Part shown: one piece after another, positions 38,201 to 47,973 of the stretch | Numbering within the stretch: the stretch's first letter is position 1 | Layout of the letters: each line of letters begins with the position of its first letter | Assembly (NCBI GenBank): GCA_963989385.1 | Contig: OZ022499.1 | Coordinates: 36,642,866-36,706,865 of the forward strand | Direction: 5' to 3' | Length of the DNA: 64,000 nt | DNA from: Ctena decussata | Lineage: Eukaryota; Mollusca; Bivalvia; Lucinida; Lucinidae | Translations under genes and position numbers: made by a program | Notes under the pieces: model-generated | The model's database searches: none | What the model was told of the DNA's origin: nothing | The model's input: the letters and a program-made list of their open reading frames with translations, nothing else

Positions 38201-39915
38201 TCAGTTTTTCCTGTGAAAAATGGACAATCTATGTCAACCATTGCTAAGGGATACCTTTGGGTAGATTCATCAATCAAAGTTACATCAGATTCTCTACCAA
38301 GTAACTGATCATTAGAAACCAAGTTTCTACGAACGACACATCCAGTACAACCTGTGTCCCTTAAAACTACAACAGTCTTACCATTAACCGTACCCTGCGC
38401 TGTTGGTAATCGCGACCTTAAAAAGTAACAGACACCTTCCCTATCCACGTTATCATTGATTAATGGACTTTCTTCCTTACTCTTATAGAGACCTTCAATT
38501 TCATGAGACCTATTCATTGTAGTTTTACAAAAGCTCATTTGATGTCCGCCACCCCGACCACGTCCGCGGGAATAACCCCGACCACGGCCACGATCTGAAT
38601 TACTACCCTTCGTCTGTACAGTATCGCTCTTACTCTGTGATCTTTGTGTCTCATCTTTCGGTGCATAACTACTCCCCTTACTTCCGCTATACCCGCTTGC
38701 ACTTGCACCTACCTCCGCACTATATGCTTGCTTCCTATCGGGATTCTTAAAACATTTATATGTTAAATGTCCCTTACCACAAATACTACATTTTATCTCT
38801 GGCTTCGCACTCGGCTTATTATCAGATCTACTCTGAGTTACGCCCTTACTATCGCGCTGCCCCTTATTAACACAAGCGTAGACACCGCCACGTGCTTCTG
38901 CAAATAGATCTGCTTCCCTAGCCATCTCACCTAGATTCGTGAATGTTTTCGGTTTCAAATGAACATATAGTTCTTTACTACAGGATTCTAAAAACTGATC
39001 TCTAGCGAAAAAATCGCAAACAGCTTCGTAAGACTGGTCTACTTTCGCCATTTTTAACCATTTATTAAGATACGACCTAAGTCTACTACTAAACTGAATA
39101 AACGTTTCGGACTTTTCAGGCCTATCATAGCGAAATTTCTTCCTAAATCCGCGTTCAGTCATATCAAAATTCTTTAACAACGCATCTTTCAACTTGTCAT
39201 AATCTGCTGCATCATCTACAGACAATCTATCATAGACATCAAGCGCGCGACCTTTAAGTAATGCGCTTAAATATGCAGCCCAAACGTTTTTATCCCATTT
39301 ATTCGCCGTCGCGTATTTCTCAAACCTTGATAAGTAACTATCCATTTTGTCCTTACTTTCATCAAAATACGGTAACTTGGGATCTCGCGCATGCGCTAAC
39401 TTTTCAGACTTCTGTTTTTCTAATTCAACCCTAAACGTTACCTTCTGCAAATCTATCTGATTCTTCAACTCGCGTTGCTGCAATTCAAAGCTATACTTCA
39501 ACTTTTCTAACTCAACTTCGCTCGACAACTTTGCTTCCTTATCGCTTTCGACTTGATACAACCTAGCTTCCCTATCTTTCTCGGCTTGCCGCTCTATACT
39601 TTCAATCCGCGCCATCTCGATTTCCCTATCTGCCGCAATCTTAGCCAATTCAACTTCCCTATCTTTTTCAGCCTGCGCGATCCTCTCTTTCTCCGCTGCG
39701 ATCCTCTCTTTCTCCGCCGCGATCTTAGCTAACTCAATTTCCCTGTCTTTATCGGCCTGCGCAATCTTTTCTTTCTCTGCCGCGATCTTCTCTTTATCAA
39801 GTTCCCTTACCGCGTGCCTTTCTGCCCTTTCAGTCTCTTGCTGTTGCTTTACAAATTCCTGCAATGCCTGCCCTTCATAACCTAACTCCTTTCCCGTCTT
39901 AACTAACTGATCCAT
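35251..39915 (-). CDS. Gag-pol polyprotein of Gmr1-like retrotransposon (gag-PR-IN-RT-RH)
   Basis: A single frame of 1554 codons encodes everything for particle formation, reverse transcription and integration. It is open seven codons further upstream, but that first codon is GTG. The first ATG is at 39915 (MDQLVKTG), which I take as the start. Residues about 25-175 are a charged coiled coil of AAEKERIA-type repeats. About 205-342 is a capsid segment resembling the SCAN domain (FRKKFRYDRP, then LRSYLNKWLK and DQFLES). A CCHC knuckle follows (C376, C379, H383, C388, with three rather than four residues before the His), then an RGRGRG basic stretch. Protease is DTG at 520-522. Integrase has the HHCC finger (H704, H711, C738, C741), a D774-D834-x35-E870 triad and a GPY motif near 1011. 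RT has D1226 and FVDD (D1288, D1289). RNase H ends the protein (D1440, E1480/E1482, D1507, D1550). No stop or frameshift interrupts it. Confidence 0.97.
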   Translation of the reverse strand: MDQLVKTGKELGYEGQALQEFVKQQQETERAERHAVRELDKEKIAAEKEKIAQADKDREIELAKIAAEKERIAAEKERIAQAEKDREVELAKIAADREIEMARIESIERQAEKDREARLYQVESDKEAKLSSEVELEKLKYSFELQQRELKNQIDLQKVTFRVELEKQKSEKLAHARDPKLPYFDESKDKMDSYLSRFEKYATANKWDKNVWAAYLSALLKGRALDVYDRLSVDDAADYDKLKDALLKNFDMTERGFRKKFRYDRPEKSETFIQFSSRLRSYLNKWLKMAKVDQSYEAVCDFFARDQFLESCSKELYVHLKPKTFTNLGEMAREADLFAEARGGVYACVNKGQRDSKGVTQSRSDNKPSAKPEIKCSICGKGHLTYKCFKNPDRKQAYSAEVGASASGYSGSKGSSYAPKDETQRSQSKSDTVQTKGSNSDRGRGRGYSRGRGRGGGHQMSFCKTTMNRSHEIEGLYKSKEESPLINDNVDREGVCYFLRSRLPTAQGTVNGKTVVVLRDTGCTGCVVRRNLVSNDQLLGRESDVTLIDESTQRYPLAMVDIDCPFFTGKTEALCMEDTLYDLVIGNIDGSKLPDMSHFAMAAVTRSQAKQGEEVYRKLKVPDQIIASDKEALKQAQVVDPKLNGIRQRVESGNVTISRGLNRGETKFIRKRDLLYRQFTKGNKVTLQLIIPEGFREKVLRLAHETLMSGHLGIKKTMDRVLTEFFWPGICGDVARFCTSCDICQRTIQKGRVTKVPLGKLPQIDTPFKRVAVDIVGPIEPRSDRKSRYILTMIDYATRYPEAVALPGIETERVAEALVEMFSRVGIPDEMLTDCGSQFTAEVMKEVSRLLSLQQLTTTPYHPICNGLVERFHATLKQMLRRMCAERPKDWDKYLPALLFAIREVPQESLGFSPFELLYGRNVKGPMAILRELWSEEVQDEQVLSTYQYVIELRERLEQTCKLAHDNLRKVQVKQKAYYDKRARSRKFNVGDKVLLLLPTDSNKLLLQWKGPYEVVDVVNRMDYKIDVNGVVSTYHANMLKQYVERRSVPSHCLLSTETTESLDDDGSDEFSLDDCAFPTAKEPETYNDVSISDTLTSEQRMEVEALIKQYPDVLSSLPGRTDQIKHDIKLLTSEPIRTKGYSIPYKTRNVMETEIQDMLDLGVIEPSISPYSSPVVLVPKKDGSVRFCIDFRKLNKVTEFDAEPMPNMEEVINKMSGHKFFTKMDLSKGYWQVSLTERSKPLTAFETPKGLFQFKTMPFGLVNSGASFCRLMRIILSNLPNVDSFVDDMWIFTETWKDHVTSLRQVLDRLRSAKLTAKPSKCMIGYGSIECLGHNIVGQTVRPQEDKIQAIRDAPRPCTKRQIKSFLGLAGFYRRFIPNFSSIASPLTDLTKRDRPNSIKDWQDQHERAFQTLKSRLTSSPILRLPVFQEGNPFVLRTDASDVGLGAILLQEFEGEGRLPIAYASKKLLPREKNYSVIEKECLGIIWGVEKFRKYLYGAEFLLETDHKPLSYMQTAKVLNPRIMRWAMKLQPYRFRIVAIRGQDNLGADYLSR

Positions 39916-40839
39916 GATACTTAACGTAATGCTCACGTCAACTTAACTGAAACCGACGTTCACTTATAGTCACACACGTTAACTAAAACGTTAACAATAA
40001 TAATAACGAACTAATCCAACTAAAACGTTGATTAATTAGTATACTCGCGATCTGGACGTAGCCATTAAAGTTACGTTCATAACAGACCGGAAATGACGTC
40101 ATAAACTGACGTTGACTTTGCCGAGAATTACTTTTCACTATTAGATGACGTAATTAGATGACGTAAATAACCCACATACAATTACGCCCAACTTGATCTA
40201 GCGTATCGGATATACAAACGTAACGTATGTAACGCAACGTATTAACACTGACACGACAACTGTACGTCCTACCTTACAAAACCATATAAGATACCAACGG
40301 TAAATCAAACTTAAGATTCCGCTATTAGGTTTAATTCATTGTAACGATATTATATAACGTTACGAGTGACCTACGTTACTAAATCAGGACATAAAATGGA
40401 CCTCAGTAACGGTTACGACACCACGTACAAACGTTTGAATTAATGAACTAACAGATTGTCATGCAACAGCAGTGCCAAGGTACTCAAACGGACCTTAAAA
40501 CTAAATATGTATCATCCGTGCCAAGACAATTCAGGTCTATATACCTCAGTTTCCCCACTCAGATATGCAACCTGTTACATTTTATCACAAAATAATGCAT
40601 GGGCTATCGCACTTCATCACGTAGGGAATAAGGATAGTTGACCTTAATTGAGTGTAGTTTACATTTACTAAGAATTTAGTGGCAAAATTGCTCCCCTAAA
40701 ATTCACAGCCTTACGTTACCTTAGAAAAGAACAATCAGAAAGTCAATAATAATAAAAAAAAATGTCTGACAAAATTGTGCCTAGATTCTGTATATATTGT
40801 CAATGTCTTACACTGGCAGATATTAACCAGAAGTCAAAT

Positions 40840-40859
40840 CCCGTTACTTCTTGACACCA
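40840..40859 (-). other. Primer-binding site candidate
   Basis: Directly inside the 5' LTR the coding strand reads TGGTGTCAAGAAGTAACGGG. TGGTGTCA matches the complement of a 3' end ...TGACACCA, as found in some tRNA-Leu. The rest matches tRNA-Leu only with gaps, so the primer identity is uncertain. Position (offset 0) and the TGG start are as expected. Confidence 0.65.
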
Positions 40860-43169
40860 TGTTACGCAGAAGGTTTTACACACGGTTGACACGGGTGTAG
40901 AGCCTTATGCGTCGCCAGGACGGCGGAGGGTGACTTCCGGTTAAAGGGTTATCTACTAGTGTAATACACTAACAAGGAAACTCTAACAACGTTAGAATTT
41001 TTTTGAAGTTTATATATATATAATGTAAATTTTATACACAACAATACAATTTACAACTGTCACAATTACAATAATATACAACACAAATCAGTTCATGTCG
41101 CTGGCCCAAGTAAGGTGTTTGTTTCAAATCTGTAATCGATTTGCGTACAATACGCAAATAGATTACCGTCTGACGTCAACACCGTACTCGGCTCAGCGCC
41201 ATGAACTAAAGGAAAACACAAAGAACAAAAGACGTCAGTTTGAGCTCATACAAAAAAACAAGGCCTTATGTTGGTAGACTTCAATTCGTCGTTCCCTGGA
41301 TCATGTCATGGGCCAGTCCATATATCATGAGGAACACCAACTCATATAAACACGTGCACGATTATATACTGGTCGCTCCCTGGATTGTACCAGGGACCAG
41401 TCTATATATATTAAAACACCTTAGTGGACGAACACTGTCCCACACTTGATGTGACCTTCAAATCTTATCACAGAATCTGGCAAAACTGTGCTAACCACTT
41501 CCGCCTACATTTTGTGCTTCCCGCCTCTGCTTGGGAACCTTGCACAAACGGCGTTGTAACTGCCTCTACCCGGGTTGGTATTAACCTGGAGACGTTTATC
41601 GAATCTCCAGGTGAGACGTGGCTCTAAGCCCTAACAGCTGACTGCCGGACTTGATGTGCCTAAAAATAACGAACTTACACTTAATACATTGTAACTACAT
41701 AATAACAATGCGTAAGACTTGGGCCTGTCTTGGAAATACCATACAACGCCCTCGGCGAATGCCGAGCATAACGTGCACACGCCAGCCGTGTCACTAGACA
41801 CGACTCGCGCTCACGATGTAAAGCTAAAAGTGTGCTTACCACTTCCGCCAGTGAAGAAACGTAGATCCTACCACGCATGTGCGTCGAAGGATCTGACGTC
41901 AAACATTGTCAAGAAGTATACTGACGTCAGCAGGCATTACCATGACATACCCCACATAAAACATGAATAATCTAAACAATGACTTATTTACATTAAATTG
42001 ATTGACCAAAATCTAACTCGCATATGTATTAATTCATTTCTTTAAACTAAGCGTAATACCATTTGCCATAGAATATAATAGCTGAATAAGCGTTTCTCAC
42101 ACATTTGGGATCATAACGTTTGATCTGACATCATGACATCAATGATGTTATACCATATGACGCCGTCTAATGAAGGCAAATCAAACGCATGATGACCAAA
42201 TGCTACCATTATAACTTATGGAAAAAACCCTTAATGCGGTGCATGCTATGGCGTCAATTGACGTCACGAGTATATAAATTAGTTCCATTACAAATCAATC
42301 TACTTCTATAGGCCACGTATACGTGAAACTAATATAAAAAGTGCTGACGTCGCAATAACATGATGCAACTGACTTCATTTGAATAACATGAATGCAACTG
42401 ACGTCACATGAATAATATGAATGCAATTGACGTCACTGGACACCAGTGAAACTAATATAAAAGTGCTGACGTCGCAATAACATGAATGCAACTGACGTCA
42501 CATGAATAACATGAATGCAACTGACGTCACTGGACGTCAAATAGACGCACACCATTGCAACCAACATCAGTGATATAAACTATTTCCGAAATTTACAAAA
42601 CTTCCTAATATACAAATATTATGCGCAGCATGCTTACTAACAAAATCGGTCGACACATGCGCAGCCTGATCAGTATAAACAAAATTGGTCGACATATGCA
42701 CAGCCTGATCACTGTCAACAAAATCAAATCAGTCGACACATATAATCATACCATATCAATCAGAAGTCACATTTTTCATTCTTAGCCAAACTATTCTAAA
42801 TAAATATAATAAAATCTTACCCTTCTAGGTCTTAACACAGAATCTGGGCACACAACAATATAACATCCATCAAGAATTAAACAGCCACGTCTAACTTTTC
42901 ATTAAAAGATAGGCGTATAAATACTATGCGTCTCACATTAAAATCATGCAACATGCTTTCCACAATCAAAAGACTCGTGCAGGTATTCACCTTAAAATCA
43001 TGCAATATGCTGTCCACGAGAGGTATTCACAAACAACCCATGCATAACGTAGCCACAATTTCCGTAAATGTTTTATTACCACAGTTACCCTAAAATCTGT
43101 AGCCTTACTGATTGAAAGGATTAAAATAATCTCGACGACATAGTGGACGATTAGATCCATTTCGTAACA
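40860..43169 (-). repeat. 5' LTR (2310 bp)
   Basis: Second copy of the 32801-35110 sequence, same length and same ends. In element orientation it contains the promoter and reads into gag. Its CRE cluster is at 42259-42539. An additional TGACGTCA at 40094 lies in the element's leader between this LTR and gag. Confidence 0.97.
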
Positions 43170-43174
43170 GTCGT
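43170..43174. other. Target site duplication, right
   Basis: GTCGT, identical to 32796-32800. Joining the flanks gives an uninterrupted AAGATGGTCGTTGTAGTTG pre-insertion site. Confidence 0.9.
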
Positions 43175-43929
43175 TGTAGTTGATGCAAAATAGATGGTAA
43201 ATTAATCAACAAAAAGCAGATACCTTGAGCAATAATTTCCATGCAGAACAACCCTGATCCATTCGTATACCATCCTGCAGTTCTTGATTACTGAAAGCTT
43301 AGGATGCATGTTTTCTTTAACACTTATTTACTCTCCATTTGGCATCGTAAGAATGAAAACAACATGGCTTTGAAATCTGTGTCGGTACTTTATGACGTAA
43401 TAAGAGTACAAAGCATGATGACGTCATAAGAAAACTTAGGTAGCACGCGACCAATTATTGTAAATTAACCGAAAAGGGAGAGGCAAGAGTGCATGGCGGT
43501 TTTTAGTGGCCCGGCACAAGCATAACGAAAGTTCTGTCATCGTGTTTCAACAGCGCGAGAAAACCATTGTTGAAACACGGCTTTTCGCCTGTTGATGCAC
43601 GGCTGTTAGTACCTCTCGGCACTGCTTTTTATGCAATAACGTTGATTCAACGTCATGAATCAACGTTCTTTAGATGTTGAGTTAACGTTGTGTGACCAGT
43701 GGGTGCGCATGCAATATATGCTTTCTCAGTTCAGTTATTATGACTTTTAACCAAAGATGTTGATGTAGCACAATAACATTCTGCAACACCAAGTTTTGAT
43801 TACCATACACAAAATACAATACGAAATGCTTATTTTTTAGACAATGGTCTTTTAATTTATGTTTTGAGAGCATTACAGAAATACCTATATGCATTCACTG
43901 CACAAATTTGAAGCAAAAAAAAATGTTCA
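43175..43929. other. Retrotransposon flank with AACGTTGATTCAAC-type palindromes
   Basis: No gene was recognised. A host TGACGTCA site lies at 43419. 43540-43710 contains TGTTTCAACA/TGTTGAAACA and several AACGTTGATTCAACGT-like inverse words ending in GTGTGACCAGTGGG. Similar words at 51985-52065 suggest ends of another MITE family. Confidence 0.4.
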
Positions 43930-44638
43930 CAAGACTATTTTGAAGCTTTTGGCTACAAATATATGCTTACATGGGTACAATACACCATGGATATGAACAG
44001 GCAACATATTTTCTACTGAATCTGATATATAAACCATTAATAGGTTCATAGCACAAGACCCGCAATTTAACACCCTGATCAGACAAAAATGTTTGGTTTT
44101 AACTAGGTTCAGGTCAAAGTATTTGCGAACAGTACTGACAATGGATACATTCGAAAATTTAACGGACATGTGTGACACCAATCGAAATGAGTATGTATAT
44201 TGTCTACCTCTGATCTTCATAAGGTAAAAATTCGCCACAGACAATTCGAGATGAACAAACATTATACTTCTGTCTTGCATCTCAAAGTTTGTGATTATAC
44301 TACTTATACTGGGTACAAAAGTAAATAGAAAAGGACACACTATGAAAAATCTGTATTCATCTTCTACAGCCTATACTATGTACTTGTCAAATGAGGACAA
44401 TAACAGAAGTTATGGTCTATATTTCGCGGTTAATATTCTAAATTGTGCATCTTGAAATATGTGGATACAGTGCTTACACTGCTTACAAATTGAAATAGCA
44501 ATAAATAGAAAAGGCAACCTCTTTTTAAGACTAGATATACTTTGCTTACCACCTATCTACATACTGGTACAATGAAAAAATCGGCAAGGTCACTTTTTGA
44601 AGACTATATACATTGTCTACAACGTATCTAGAAATATA

Positions 44639-46018
44639 CTGAACAAAAAAAAGAAACGTTACATGCGCTTTCAATGCACGTTTTCTTTGAGCTGAATTAA
44701 GACTTTGCCAATTTTATTTTATATCTAACTGACAAAAAGTATCCGTATTTCCGAAACTGAATATCACAACATAAGCTGCGAGATTATTGTCTCCAGATCA
44801 GTTTGATTCAATGAGGGGTCAGAATTTGAAAGCGCTATTTTGAGGTGCTTTTTGAAGACTCCAATTTCACTAAAGTTGTCAGCCCATGTGAGCAAGTCAC
44901 TTCTGAGACGTTTATCAGACATTAACTGTTACAAAAACGTCCAATTCGTTGCTTTCAAAGGGATATTCAGGGAAGCACATGGCTTGGAAAATCACTTTCC
45001 ATGACACTTGACTCTGACTTTCATGCTATGCACTGAAACTCCCATAGACAATACAAGGTGATATACCATTACATGGACCATTTACCAGTTTGATTAAACT
45101 TTTTTCATCATGATCCATTGTCTGGAGAAGCTGGAATAAGATCCATGAATTAAACTTGAAAATTTTATTGAAACTTTCTGGTTAGTCGGAGTAAATGATT
45201 TGTTATACTTTTAATTGCAAGGAAGACAATTTCAAAGACACAACATCTTTAACATCGTATTTCTTTGAGCTGCTGGTTAAATGTCATACGATTCATAGGG
45301 TTTCTTATTAGCGGTTACAAGGCAAATCCAAAACTGCAAAAAATTACGCGCTTGCACATGCGCATCGAGCGTTTCACATTGTCTATGGTGTTTTCAGTCA
45401 AAGCGGAATTATTCTGTAACAATTAACGGAAATCGAAAACTGTTTAGTTCATAAAGTTGTCCGACGTCTGGCACGTCGGAAAAATAACGTATCATTATGC
45501 TCGTTCTTACGTTTCGTTTTCGGTAAGGGCAGGCTACAGTACTGGTCTTCTTTGTTTTCATTCCGTTATACCGTAAAAAGTGTATGTATTGGGATAGATA
45601 GGTCTGAGCGGACAGAGCAGACTCCTATCAGGCTGCTGCTAGAGGATTAGTCTGACCAGGGTCTACACTGTTTGCTATTCCGTCTGAATCTTTTGGCTAC
45701 CGCTTTTGAAAACCAGGCTGTTCCATGTTTGGGACAGTTGAGGTGATTATTTTGGGTGTCCCAATATTTAGAATTTTGCGGAAGTATTGATTGCTGCTAG
45801 TGCTTTTTCTTTTCTTGAGAGAAGGAGTGATTGTGATCAGGCCTGTAAAAATGAATTTTTGGTTACGTTGAACAGTGTATGTTGTATATTTGTAATTGAT
45901 ATTATGTTTTGAAGTGTATGTTGTATATTTGTATTTGATATATGTTTTGATTTGTACAAATTTTGTTAAGTGGGCCTCAAGGAAGAGTAGCTTGTAGCTA
46001 ATTGTGTCACCCACTGTC

Positions 46019-46051
<33 letters not shown>

Positions 46052-46129
46052 TGAAAAGATAGCTCGTTAGCTTAAAATTCATGAATAATCTATGTAACGT
46101 TTCTTTTTTTTTTTTTTTTTTTTGTTCAG
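44639..46129. mobile_element. DNA transposon with CTGAACAAAA ends and TA duplication
   Basis: The ends CTGAACAAAAAAAAGAAACG (44639) and ...GAAACG-inverse, then T-run, then TTTTGTTCAG (ending 46129) are inverted and flanked by TA on both sides. The inverse similarity extends to ...TTACAT/ATGTAA. No transposase frame was recognised. A LINE 3' tail is inserted near its right end. Confidence 0.75.
45955..46052 (+). mobile_element. LINE 3' tail with (TTA)n
   Basis: AGTGGGCCTCAAGGAAGAGT, AGCTTGTAGCTAATTGTGTC and ACCCACTGTCTTTATTATT, followed by a TTA microsatellite, match the reverse complement of 59826-59930. Shared 3' end plus simple repeat identifies a LINE 3' terminus. Upstream extent is uncertain, perhaps to about 45.6 kb. 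Confidence 0.7.
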
Positions 46130-46930
46130 TATAGTTACAAATCGCCATAATTGTGAGGGCTACTTATATTGTCTATTGCCTATCTACATACGGTTACAAC
46201 TCGGCACAAATCGTACTTGATGATAATATTCGTGGCCTGCATCTGAAAGTATGCTTCTACTCTGCTTACCATAGATAGACGGAGCCAACACGTTTTGAAC
46301 AGGCTATGTACATTTTATATATCTTATCAACTGTCTTGAAATATTAATATAGTCTTTACAAAAGTTTTTGTTTCTATTTTCACTTGTAAGCACTGTTCAC
46401 ACATATTTCATAGTTCATGGTAAAGAATATTGCCTGAAAATATAAACGATGGCTTGTGCAAGATTTAAGTTGATGGTAGGTGGTGTGGATAGCTTTTTCA
46501 GTATGTCCTTTTTATTTTCACTTGTACCCATTGTAAGCAGTGCAATCAATATTGAGGTGCTACTTAAAATATCATTCGTAATCATCATGTATGGACTGCA
46601 ATATTTGATACGTTGAACACAATTTATATACTCTTTTCAGATGATATGTGCACTTTGCTATTTCCACTTGTAGGCAGTGTAAGCAATGTACTCTATTTTA
46701 AGATGCGTACTATAGAATAATTGCTGAAATCATACGAATCTGGATTGCGCCGATTTGTACATAAGTCATTTGAAAACACTTCACTTGTACTCATGGTAAA
46801 GAGTGTAATCGCATATTTTGAGATGCAGAATATCAATACCGACACTGAAGAAGTTAAATTTGGTAAAATAACAACATATACGTCTCCATCGGTACGCATA
46901 ATCTTTTGTATTGAACCTAGTTAAAATCAA

Positions 46931-47427
46931 ATATAGCTTGCTGTAATCCTGGTTGATATACCAGCTTTAGTAGAGAATGTATTGCCTGTTCAAATTTATT
47001 GAGTTAATATTTAGTTTTGTTATTTTATATGTTTGTAGCTTACAAAAATAGTCTTGTTGTTTTGTTTTGTTTTTGTTTAAATTCGTGCACTATCTCCCTT
47101 CATCTCAAGCAAAACAGTACGAAGTATCAAAGAGTTTTTTTACTTACCTGTTTATTTATTTACTTGTTTATTCATTTTTTTATTTTTTTTTATTTTACTT
47201 TTTAGTTGTACGAGGAAAGGTAATGAATCGGTTTTACAGGTAATTAAACAGATAATTATGTTTATCCATAAAGCGACAAAAAAAAAAACATTTTCTATCT
47301 GCCAAACTTTCAAAAATGGTTCGTCAAGGCTTTATCATATTGGGAGTTCAAGACTGGAGGGCAAGCAATGTAGATGCAGAAGAGGCGGCTCAACAACTGG
47401 ATCTACAGTGATTGCGTGTTCAACTAT
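46931..47427. other. AT-rich spacer
   Basis: No gene was recognised. T-rich runs lie at 47135-47200. Confidence 0.4.
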
Positions 47428-47785
47428 CGTATACGCGATAATTTTTGCGGAGATCCATTTTACGCCGTATTTCGCGGTCACTTTGAAGTCGCGAAATAAC
47501 TTCCTGTCTCTGACAAAATATTCTCAGTACAAACAGTTTCCATAAATTTTGTTCCTTTTGCTTCGCTAAATTCTGGTACTTTTCGCTTGATCCAGTTCTT
47601 TCATTACCCTGCGACAGTGCCGCAGGTTTATCATGTTTATAATGAACTGGCTCAAGTGGAAAAAGAGCAATTATTATTTTTCGCGCATGTTGCTGACCAA
47701 GAAATTAAAATCGCGATATTTACTGTGTATTTTTTTAACCCTAAATCGCGAAAAAATTCAACCGGCGAAAATAACCGCGTATACG
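47428..47785. mobile_element. Possible 358 bp MITE with CGTATACGCG ends
   Basis: CGTATACGCGATAATTTTTG at 47428 is matched inversely by CGAAAATAACCGCGTATACG ending at 47785. The interior repeats TCGCGAAA/TTTCGCG words (about 47471, 47500, 47710, 47747). No target duplication was established. Confidence 0.5.
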
Positions 47786-47973
47786 GTATTAACAGATTTG
47801 GCGCTTCAGTAAACTCAAACATGCCATGCACTAAAAATGCGACATATTTTTTTAATTTCATATACAGTAAAATCCCTTTATTGAGACCACCTTTGATACT
47901 ACTAAAAAGTGGCCTTACTAGTGAGGTGGTCTTAATGTCGAATATAAAATAATAAAAAAAAATATAGCTAGTA

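Larger units (their letters stand above)
32801..43169 (-). mobile_element. Complete Ty3/gypsy-type LTR retrotransposon with integrase before RT (Gmr1-like)
   Basis: The 10,369 bp element comprises two 2310 bp LTRs, a primer-binding site, one intact gag-pol frame, a polypurine tract and a GTCGT target duplication. The coding strand is minus, so the right LTR is the 5' LTR. The pol order protease-integrase-RT-RNase H differs from ordinary gypsy elements and matches the group described as Gmr1-like. No env-like frame or chromodomain was seen. The LTRs look identical in reading and the frame is open, so the insertion is probably recent and the element may still be active. Confidence 0.95.
43930..46930. 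repeat. Degenerate tandem repeat that reverses orientation, interrupted by a transposon
   Basis: The left part (43930-44638, continuing 46130-46270) repeats words like CAGTGCTTACACTGCTTACA and CCTATCTACATACTGGTACA. The right part (46370-46930) carries the inverse, for example ACTTGTAGGCAGTGTAAGCA and CACTTGTACCCATTGTAAGC. The array is therefore an inverted pair with a flip between 46270 and 46370. A TA-flanked element occupies 44639-46129. Confidence 0.55.

Noticed and set aside
39916..39936. Start of the polyprotein at 39936
   Set aside because: The codon there is GTG. For a eukaryotic element the first ATG, at 39915, is the better start.
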